Assembly (NCBI RefSeq): GCF_022201045.2
Contig: NC_068563.1
Location: forward strand, 7,626,001 to 7,690,000
Reading direction: 5' to 3'
Length of the DNA stretch: 64,000 bases
From: Citrus sinensis
Taxonomy: Eukaryota > Streptophyta > Magnoliopsida > Sapindales > Rutaceae
Shown: piece by piece, positions 34,798-45,400 of the stretch
Layout of the letters: each line of letters begins with the position of its first letter
Numbering within the stretch: position 1 is the stretch's first letter
Made by a program: the position numbers and the translations under genes
Notes under the pieces: model-generated
Told to the model about the DNA's origin: nothing
Database searches by the model: none
The model's input: only the letters and a program-made list of their open reading frames with translations

Positions 34798-36985
34798 TGG
34801 TAATACAATAGTTTTTAAAATAATTGTTATTAGTTATATTATAAAAATAATTAGTTATGAAATAAATCAGTGAAACATTTTGTACAATTTATTTTTAAAA
34901 TTGCTGTGAATCCTAAAAATAGTTGTATATGTTTTGTAAATCTTGCTCTTAAAATGTTACAAGAATATTAATAATTGAATTGGACATAATGTTGAATAAA
35001 AAAATCATTTACATATTTACAAACATATGTATAATATTTTTTATTATGTATATATAATAATTGATAATTAAAATAAATATTTTATACTATTAGTTTTATT
35101 TTTTTTATTTTGTTATCTCAATATAGTTTGTAATAATAATAATAATCTTTTTTAAAGTTAATAATTTTATTTCCTTATTAATAACAATAATTTTGAATTT
35201 TTAAAATGTATATAAGGATATATATAGAATTATATTAAGTATAAAATTGAATCTTAAAATCAAGTTTTAAAAAGCTACTTCTTCCCTAATTTCAAAATCT
35301 ATTGTAGGATGAGATAATTTTGGCAAAACTGATTTTAAAAAAAATTTAATAAATACTAAAAATTAGTTTTCAACTTTTCAAAATTATTTTTGAGCCTAAA
35401 AAAACCAATCATTAACGAGCCTTAACAGGATACACTATCCAAATTGGTCTTGAACCAACCCCGCACTAGGTGCCTACCAAATAATCTCGTACACAATGAA
35501 ATAAATTAAGTGTACTGGTCAAACACAAACTGACTTGGCGTAAAAATATTGGGTGAATCAAAATATTAGAACGCCCACATAATTTATTTTCATGAATAAT
35601 GCTAAAGAAACTAAAGGATGACAAACTGATGATAAAATGAATTATAATATCGTAAAGTGTTATGTGATTGTTTTAACATTTTTTTTTTCTAAAGCTGTGT
35701 AGTTTTACAATTAATTATGTCTTCCTTCTATGTTAATTTTTCTATCTAGATGTCGGTGCTCTATTTTCATTTGCTTTTAGATCTATCGTTCAAATTAGCC
35801 TTGACCGGCCTACTTGAGATAAATTAAGTGTATACTGGTCAATCACGAATTGAGTTGGCTTAATAGAAACATCACAAAGTCTATATAATTTATTTTATTT
35901 TATTTTTTTTTAAGGACACTTATATTCTTAACATTTGAGAAAATGATTATGTAGAATTCCTAAATTCTCATTAAAGAGATATCAAGACCCCTGTCGGCTA
36001 TAATACCCTTTGGCTTCATTAACAAAATAATTGACTCTAATATTTTACAATCTATTAGATAATTTTTTATATTAATTAAATTTTATAACAAATAGAAACA
36101 TAATATTAAAAAATATATATTAAAATTTAAATTATTTTTAATATTATATCAAATAATAATTTTAATATTTTTAATACATGGGATATTTTATCAATTATAA
36201 AATTTATTTAACCCAAAGACTTATTCAAATTTTTTATAATAAATACAAATATTTACTAAAATAAAAATATTAATTTACATATTTTAAATTATTTTAAATA
36301 TTAAAAGGTAATTAATATTATTAGTCTACTAGACTAATTTTGTTATTTATATTATATTTGGATTTAATAATTAAAAAATTTACAGTCAATTTTTTAATTA
36401 TTAAATCCAAATGGCAATATGATTAAAAGAAAAAAGGAGTATTGGTGTCTTTTTTGAAAAAAAATTAGGATTTACATGATTATTTTCTCAAATTTTAGAG
36501 TTATACATATCTCCTTTTTATTTTAAAATATAGAAGATGGATAAAGTCTACATCAATTTTTAACCCATTTATCTCTATAATTAGAACTCTGGTGACTAGT
36601 TTAATAAAACTTCTAGAAAATTAAAAATCTCAGGATTTTTTTAAATCCCGTTTAAGCATGTCTTTGCTGGACTGAAGTCAAAATAAATTTTTCTACCGTT
36701 CCCTATTGAAGACCCCTCGATTAGACCCACAGGAGCAAAATAACCATAATTTTTAACTAAAGTAATTTGTGGGTTGTGACTATTTTTGTTTTTAGTATAC
36801 TCTGTATTGCATTTGCTTTTGCTTCATTAGTTAAGAGGAGCAGACAGTAATAAATATTGAGCCAATATACGTAATATTGATATAGGAAGCCTCATTCCTT
36901 TGCATTACCCACCGCCTACTATCAGCCCAGTGTCAGCCTCATTCCCTCGCAGACTACGATGATGATGATGATGAATTGATGATGC
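34798..36985. other. AT-rich intergenic region with two SINE-like relics
   Basis: Very AT-rich, with no gene. Two related segments, 35429-35560 and 35778-35880, share 'aaattaagtgta(ta)ctggtcaa' and 'gttggctt/cttggcgt'. On the minus strand the first has a B-box-like GGTTCAAGACC, suggesting old tRNA-derived SINE copies. A GAT microsatellite lies at 36959-36985. Confidence 0.45.
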
Positions 36986-37263
36986 GGTTGGTCAAATATG
37001 CAATTTCCAATCTGTCATGCCTTGAAAATATATCACCACCGTCAGTTCCGCGTTTCCTGGACCCAGATCAGCATCTCATCACATGGATTTGTTACTCTTC
37101 ATCATATCAATCATATTTATGATGTCGTAACACAGTGACATCTGTTCTGAGGCAGAAAGCAGGGTCTGTGATTTCATGAACCATAATATAACTTCACGAG
37201 AAAAAAAAAAAAAAACAGAATATAAGAAGTGGGCCATTTGCATCACAGCTAAGTCAGCAATGC

Positions 37264-37377
37264 CATGTGAACTTTCGAGGAGAGCCACTTCTGCTTGCTG
37301 AACATACGTATTTATTGGCCTTTACTGGAAAAAAATATAGCACCCTACTACTCTTCATACCATAACACACTATAAAA
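37264..37377 (+). promoter_or_regulatory. Promoter of SAUR 37487: CATGTGAACTTTC and TATA
   Basis: CATGTGAACTTTC at 37264, and TATAAAAA at 37371, 107 bp on and about 115 bp before the ATG. Confidence 0.64.
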
Positions 37378-37486
37378 ATGTGACACACGATGATCACAAG
37401 CCTTCAATAAGCTCCAAGGTCTTCACTTTTCTTCACCTTCTCAATTTAACATACTCTAGATTCATCAGTTCAGGATACATCAATTC

Positions 37487-37759
37487 ATGGGTATCCGTCT
37501 GCCAGCAATGATACATAATGCAAAGCAAATACTCAAATTGCATTCTAAGGACCAATCTGGTGTTCCGAAAGGCCATGTAGTAGTTTATGTCGGGGAACTC
37601 CAAAAGACGAGGTTTGTGGTTCCAATATCTTACTTGAATCATCCGTCATTCATTGATTTGCTTAACCGAGCAGAGGAAGAGTTCGGATTCAATCATCCGA
37701 TGGGTGGTCTAACGATTCCCTGCAGAGAAGATGCCTTCATCAATATCACTTTCAACTGA
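37487..37759 (+). CDS. SAUR family protein with shortened C terminus
   Basis: An intronless SAUR of 90 residues: [18 protein letters not shown], then [67 protein letters not shown]. Its sister at 29131 ends ITSQLNAL. Here the sequence ACTTTCAACTGA in place of ACTTCTCAATTGA implies loss of one base, which creates ITFN and an immediate stop and removes about four residues. The conserved core is untouched, so it is probably still functional. It is the last SAUR of the cluster, 1.7 kb from the 3' end of the MRL1 gene on the opposite strand. Confidence 0.92.
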   Translation: MGIRLPAMIHNAKQILKLHSKDQSGVPKGHVVVYVGELQKTRFVVPISYLNHPSFIDLLNRAEEEFGFNHPMGGLTIPCREDAFINITFN

Positions 37760-37799
37760 ATGCTGCCTTTTGAAGAAGAAAGCACAGCAATCCATCTTG

Positions 37800-39330
37800 C
37801 ACAGTTTCTGCTGTCTCCCTTTTGCCCCTAAGGGAGTTGGAAAATTTGTACTAACATTGTTTATAAGTTTCCTGATACGCAAGACTTCTTTGGGCAGGGA
37901 AAATTAAATTGCTTTCCCGTCAAACATCAGTGATCGAAAAAGAAGTTCTTTTGTTCTTCAAATCGTGTGTACTTTTCAATTCTACTGTAAATTGCTTGTT
38001 CAATATATCCACTCATGTAACATTTAACTACCTGGTGATTATTCTATTGTCTCAAACTAAAATGCTCCTGATCTTCGTGTTTCTTCAATTACATTTCTTA
38101 TAGGAATAATATGAAACGATAAATATATAGTAAGCCACGAGATATAACCATGAGACCTTGAAAATCGAATCGAACAACTGCTACTGACTTCAGAATGATG
38201 AAGAAAACACGTATTGCTCCTATCAATTTAAAGAAAACACTACACAACAGGACACAGAGAATACACACAGATAACCTAATCCTCATCTGTAAAATGAAAG
38301 TCTTCAGCATTCACAATGGGGAGGCAACAATGAATCGCAGCAGAGTACTGATTTTTTTCCCCCAAACAATCAAAGACTCAAAGGTCCATCTTCATACACA
38401 ATGCATTTATGAGGCAAACATTTTGCTAGTTTGATGGAGCAAATTCAAATATTTTGCATGTAAACCAGATATCTTGGATCATAGTGACAAGTGACTGAAC
38501 ATGCATACTGGCCAAGGAAAATCATACTGCAATTTTCTGTCTAGCAACAAGATCACATGCATTAGCTTTTGTCTATTATCCAGTCTACAATAGCTAAGTA
38601 TTTTAATTGGATAATGATCAGAGTCTTCAGCAAAACATGTAGGGTTGCTGCACCTTATGCTCAAGAGTGGAGATGTTTGATCTATTTCAGTGTCAAAAGG
38701 CATGTGAATTTTTCATAGAAGCAGGTCGCTCAATAATCTAATTGCCAATATTCTTCTATCCACCTTCCACAAATAACATATTTCATTGCAAACACAAAGT
38801 TCTCTGCAAACACAGTCAACTAATTATGTCATGTTCCAGCATACAGCAAGAGAAGATCACCAAATAAAAAAGGGAAAAAAATGTGTGTGCCTACTTTATG
38901 CCGTATTTCTCAAAACTTTCTAGCATTATATTATATTTAAAAAGTGGTTATAAAGATTACAGCACTATAATTTCAGAAAAGGTTAGGTCCTTTAGACTGC
39001 AGTGTTTTAGATACATGACAGTGACAAGTACAATCTAATAGATGTTATACAAGCAGCATACACCTTTGTATATTTTATGATATATAACACATGAGACTCA
39101 TTCGCTAAATTACATAAACAGTTAAAAGTTTTGCACCTGAAGTTTCCAGCAATAATAAAGACATTTGAGGCATCAACAACAATCGTGACCTTTGCGATTT
39201 ATTATGCTTTTCAAAATGAACTACAGGTGCCTCTACCCACTTCATGAATAGCAACGAGATCTGAAGCTCCATTATTGTTTTTCATCATCCTCCCCTATAA
39301 CTCATACACTGAATTTGTAGAAACAAGAAG
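37800..39330. other. Intergenic between SAUR and MRL1, no gene recognised
   Basis: It holds the convergent 3' ends of the SAUR (+) and MRL1 (-). Short frames at 37909, 38098, 38195 and 38479 have no domain. The MRL1 3' UTR presumably extends into the right part. Confidence 0.5.
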
Positions 39331-39421
39331 AATTCTGCAGCTATGGCTCACGTATGGAAAGCCCAAAAATAGAACATATTCCAAATGTTTTCCCTGCTGG
39401 CAGCCATAAACATTTCCCTTT

Positions 39422-42400
39422 TTACTCCAAAGAGAGATTGCCAGTCCGAATGTTGCGCTGCTGATGGGTGATAAATTTTCCCAATTGCAATGAGCTCAGC
39501 TCTCCTGGTTTTCCACTGAAAGGAGATGCAAGCTTCGGTTGAAACCATCTTTTTAAGGCAAGCCCATTGATTCTGATTTTTCCATATGATCCATTTCCTT
39601 GATTAGGAAGTCCCAGCCTTCTCAACAGTGCTGCAATTGCTTGGGTGGTCCTGTCAACCAAATAATAAACATTCAGAATCATTTTCATGTGCATTCATTC
39701 AAATTGAGGCACTTAATATATGTAAGACTGGAGATTTAGCACTGGGATACTGAATTTGATTGAATTTGTCCAGACAATAAATGATGGGAAGTACTCCAAG
39801 ACCTATTTGCTAACAAAATTTTCACACTTCCATAATTAGGATTTGACAACTAAAATGCTTTTTTGGTGGTAAAACCATCAAGAATGCAGAATATAATAAT
39901 ACCAGCCATACATCTCCATATCTTGCTTATTTAGTTTGATCATCCGAATTTAGTAGGTGTCAACTAGCTCAGTTGGTAAAATCTCTTGGGTGGAAAACAA
40001 AAGGTCCATGGTTCGAATCCCATTCACACGGTGGGGAGCGGATTGGATGCCATTAGGCTAAATAATAATAATAATAATAAAAAGGTTTGATAATCTGAAT
40101 GTTTAAATTTTCATGGTTATTCGCTGATGATACATTGATGGCAATTATTTTTGGTTTCTAAAATCCGAGCAGCAAAACATGTAAGGCTTTGGTTCATCAA
40201 CCACTGTTTTTGACTAGCTTGGTTGCTCACTCACAATTTTTACCGCAAATATCTAAACTTTTTTGGGAAATGGGGAGAAAAGGAACAACAGATGGATATC
40301 ATTTCATTTTAAACTCAGAAAGAAGCTGTTCTCACCTTTCTGCAATATCAATAGTTTTCTCCCCTCCAACAGACTTGATTTGAGTCTTTTCCACAGGCAG
40401 TAAAATGTTTACATTGGGTAATTTCGCCCCTGTCATAATTGAGGGTGGTAAAAATTAACAGGTACTAGCATCAAGCTATAAAAATACAAATTAAAATTTG
40501 CTATCCTTTCTACTCTGCTGAATTTATCTATTATTTTATTATTTAGTATTATACTGTACATTAAAATGGAGAACAGGAAGAACCGAAGAGATACATAGAA
40601 AGGTATATAACTGACTGCAGAATAGACTCCCCTGTCAATGAACCATATTCTTGATATTACTGCATAGATTTATGGTAGAATTCTTCTTCTGAAACTAATT
40701 CTTCTTGCAGAGAATGGCTATTTGACAGAAATAAAATCATTTAAATTGATGGAAATAGAATCATTTAAACTGAAAACACATTACAAATAAAAGAGAAGCT
40801 TAAACTATTTATATTCCAAAAGGATGTTGTCAAAAGCTTCCTAAAAGCTATAGAGAAACAACATGCAGCACATAATTCTTTTTAGTTTTTAATAATATCC
40901 AGTTATCCAAAAATTCATTGAATTGAATGACTTTGAACTAGAAATTGAGTTAGAATGGTAAATACACATCAGAGACCAAAAAATAAATGCAGACAACATT
41001 ACCAGCGGCAAGCCGATGTCTGAGGCCTTTCAGTATAGTTAAAAGGTATACCTGGAAAATTTCAGTAACAGAAAATGAATAAATGAATACCCGAACCACA
41101 GTACCATCTCTTTGCTCCACCACAGCACAAACCAGTGGGATTCTTATTAATTGTGTTTTCTTTTCCTTTTTTAATATATTTCTACTGAGCATATCTTATG
41201 ATAATCAACAAAGGTTAGGGATGAAAAGTACCTGACTACACACAATGAATAAAAGGCGTTTCAGAGGAAGAAAAACAGAGAAATGAATAAAACTATGAAG
41301 CAGAAAACATTCTAGCTTAATGAAAGCTTAAACCGTCCAAATTATAAGAACTCTGAAAGTTGTTAAAAGGTTATGGAAGGATGTTAATATGATGTCTCCC
41401 TGTTAGTAAATTCGTAAGAATACAGCATTTTAAATGAACACAAACAGAAACAAACTTAACTAAGCAGCAGTATTAACAATACATATCAAGGTAGTATCAG
41501 CAAATTGTGGCATGCTGAAAAGACAAACTCACCTTAGCAGTATGAATCTCCAGCTTTCTTGCATCAACAACAACAGGAATTTCTTTGAAGGATACACATG
41601 GAACAATTCCAAAAGAAGCAGCTTCCTATAAATTCAAGACAATCTAGAATAGTTTCACCTATTTAACATTATAAAAATGAACTCAGTGAAGTAAAATATT
41701 CTAGCTTCAGCTCCCTACAGACCTCAAGTAATGAAAAAGCACGAGGGTCGTACTCCCCAAAACCATCAATCAATGAACAGAGATTGGAGCGCTTCAATGC
41801 GTCAGCACTAACTCCCAAATTCTCTACTAGTCTCTCTCTTATGTCAGCATTGTAAGGAAGCTGCAAGCATCCCAAAACTTTTGAAACAACTTCCACGGTA
41901 GGTATTGTACCAGCAACGATTGCTTCACGGTAGACCATTAAGGCAAGTGACGTCCTAAGGAAAAGAGAAGGTGATTAGAGATGGCTCATATCCCGGGGCG
42001 AGAAGTCACGCTTTGCTGTTGATGGTCATATCGAAAAAGGTTCTAATAACTTATGTTGGAAGGGCATTTCCGCCCTTCCAAACCTTGCCTGATCCACCAA
42101 AAATTGGATTTTGGTTAGAAACCTAGAACCATTAGCAGTGGCCATTGTGTATAATGGCAGATGATCGGGACCTCACAATATTATACACAAATAATAAGTA
42201 ATCTTTTGATATCCAAGGAAAAACACAAAATGTGAAATTAAAATGAAGAATTATTTTTCAGTACCAATTTTCTGAAGTGTCTTAAGTAAATTTTGGAATC
42301 AACTTAATCAAGAGAATCTAACTTTCTCTTGGAGTCTATGCACCACAATAAAGCCACCAACAAAGAAAAATATAGACAAGTTCGGAACTTCATCCTCTAA

Positions 42401-45400
42401 CTTAATATTAAAATATTAATAAATTTTATAATAGCACCCACAAGAATCAATTTTGTTGCAGCCGTACAATGCAATTTTCTTTTTTCCCCAAGAAATTGAA
42501 GTGTACACAAGAATCGCTATTAACCTAATCAAAATACATATGGCGTCAAGAAGGCCTTCTGTTTTTCGGAAGTATGAAAGCCCAAGATCACATGCTATAA
42601 GTTCAACCATAAGTGTTGCTCTCAACAGTTATATATATATATAGCAGACTATTTGCCAGAGACATTATCCTGCTAGAGACAAAGCGTAACATACCACTTA
42701 TTTTCAATTTGTGGCCTTCCCGAGTTGAAAGACAAAACATGCTCGTTGAGGGTTCGAGCCTTCTCATATCTCCTCGAGCACATTCCTTCAAAGATATCAC
42801 ATTATATCTTCAGATTAGAGCTAGATAAATTTAAGGCATCAGAAGGTTTATGCACATAAAAATCTATAACCATTTTCCTTGGAACTCGGAGAAAGAAAGT
42901 GATGATCTAAGCCTAGAAAGAGGAACTATGAAAACATAACATCTAGAAGAGCATCGTAGAACTACTAATTAGCTCCCCTAAAACTTACCAATTATACATT
43001 TAAACATAACGAGATTAGGGATAACACCATCTTCTTTGGCTTGAGAGAGAAGCATGAGGCCTACCTCGACATCATCCTTTCTACAGCATGTAACTAGTTC
43101 TCATAAGTGCTAAGTTCATCAGCCAAATATATATAATTAAACTCCAGCACAGTTACCTTTCACATGCCACTAAGAGTATTGAGTACGTGATGGTGTTTGG
43201 ACACAACCCTAAACTTTTCATATCTGATAGAACTTCCATTGTCTTTGGCAATTGATCCCCATCACCTGTGCAGCAAGTTCTTTTGTTATAGAAATATCGC
43301 TGTCATATATAATTACGCCACATTTCCAGATAATAACACTATATTCTATTAGAGAGCTTGCCTTTAGTGGTAACTTAATATTGTACCAGAATCAATTTAA
43401 CCAAGAGGTCTTGTGTTTAAATCTTTGCACTTGATTCCTTCTGTATCAGTCATTTGCATTTGCAACAAGATTGGCGATAAATTTAGTCTTGTACATAAGA
43501 GGTGCTGTTAGAGAGCTTAAAACTATTGTTCGGGATCTTACTTAGCAATTTAAGCTTTTATGTCAAGTACTAACCTAATAAATAAATCAATTTGTGTCAT
43601 ATATACTTTAAGAATCATGAGAGCTACCGAGTCTCAACAAAAAATTCTCAAAACCTTGCCACAATTGGTACAATATCACACTTTTTCCACCATTAGTACT
43701 TTGTAAAACTTTATACTCAGTTGCATAATCATCATAATTCATAAAACTTGAAAGAGAAAGAACATTTAGTCTTTATTGTGCAAGCTTCTCCTTCCATCGT
43801 CAACAGAAATTTTCAGGTAATTTTTCAAGAAGATCATGTTACAAATTTTTATGTGTATCTGGAAGAAAGGTGAGATAAAGACGCAGACTTACATAATGCA
43901 GTGATCAATGCATTCATAGTAGAAACAGTTGGTTTCAGTTTAATGGACTTCATATGTTCGTATAGCTCCAACGCCTTCTGCCAGTTTTTGGCCTGAAATA
44001 AAGAACAGAACATTTTGTCGGTGTAGCATAACATATTAACGTAGCAATTTTATATATGCAAATCCATCTCAATAAAGCAGTAGTAGGATGGGAGAAAACT
44101 TTTCTAAGCACATCTAGACATATCGCCACATTTGAAAGTTTCAAGCAAGAAAAATATGTTCAAACCATAGATGAACATAAAAATGAACCACCCATGTATA
44201 TTTTTAATGTAAACCAACATCTACACCAACTGCCTACATGAGACATACATTGCTACAAGCTCCCATGAGTGAGCTATATGATATTATTCCAACACTTATT
44301 CCTTGATTTTTGGCTTCCTGTAAGATTTCAAAGGCAGCCTCCACCTTTCCAGCATGTCCGGCAAAATCTATTAATGCACTGAGAAACACCTGCATTCAAG
44401 TAAAAATTGAGAAAGGAATCTTCATGTCATTTTGGGAAGCAAATGTAAAAGCCATATGTTTAACATAAGAAATGGAATAGGTAACCAGATTAATAAATGG
44501 AAACCATATGTTAGATCCAAAAATTGCTTTGCCATCTTGTCAAAAGAAAGAGAACTACAACACATGAAACAGAGAACCCTAAACTGTAATTTCTTTAGCT
44601 TATCCTACCAACCCGAATATATTACCAAAAATCAGCCACCAAATTTATATGATTAAATGACTGTTAACAGATCAAATCTCAAAAGTGGAAGTGTCCAATT
44701 TGAACCTAGAAATAAGAAATTTAATAGCATAAATGATACAGGGGCCAGCAAAAATTAAAATAAAGGATACCTCTCCATTGTTAACAGGTTCAAACCTCAA
44801 AAGCAGAAATGTTCAATTTGAACCGTGAAGTAAAAAACTTAATGTCATAAAAGATACGCAATAAAGTTGGCTAACAAAGATCAAAATAAAGGATACCTCA
44901 TCAGGGATCACTCCTTTCTTTGTCATGTCATCATACACACTGCACGCAAACTCCCAATCACCAGTCTGGCTACAACAATTAATAGCAATGGTATACACCT
45001 CTGGAGTGCCCTTGATGTTATACTTATGGATCATCTTGTATACTTCACGTGCTCGATCAACCTACAATAAATACATTAATCCCTAGTAGTTTATAAATAG
45101 AAATGACGCAATATGTGAATAGATGATATACACACCTGACCAGCGTTTGCACAAGCCTTCATTAGTGCACCAATAGTAATGTGATCAGGATCTACAGGAT
45201 GCACTTCGGCATTCATTTCTGCCAACACATCAAAGGCACGATCAACTGCTCCAGATTGACCACATGCAGTGATAAGTGCGTTGAAAACAACTCGATCAGG
45301 CTTCACATTCTACTGAATATAACATGTTTCAGTGCCAAGAATTTATGGAAGAATGCAATGTTGAACTAATCATGAGCAAAATTCCCTTGTTAAAAAATAT

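Larger units (their letters stand above)
36990..37790 (+). repeat. Segmental duplicate B (SAUR plus upstream region)
   Basis: The partner of 28590-29460; see that entry for shared anchors. The block includes the E-box, TATA box, coding region and the start of the 3' UTR (both have GGGAGTTGGAAA-like sequence after the stop). Confidence 0.8.

Noticed and set aside
39950-40030. A functional tRNA gene
   Set aside because: A and B boxes are present but the acceptor and anticodon stems do not pair. The A/T-rich tail and target duplication fit a SINE.
41970-42180. GC-richer segment in MRL1 intron 14 as a gene or element
   Set aside because: It stands out by composition ('cccggggcgagaagtcacg') but I could not find coding, termini or a target duplication.
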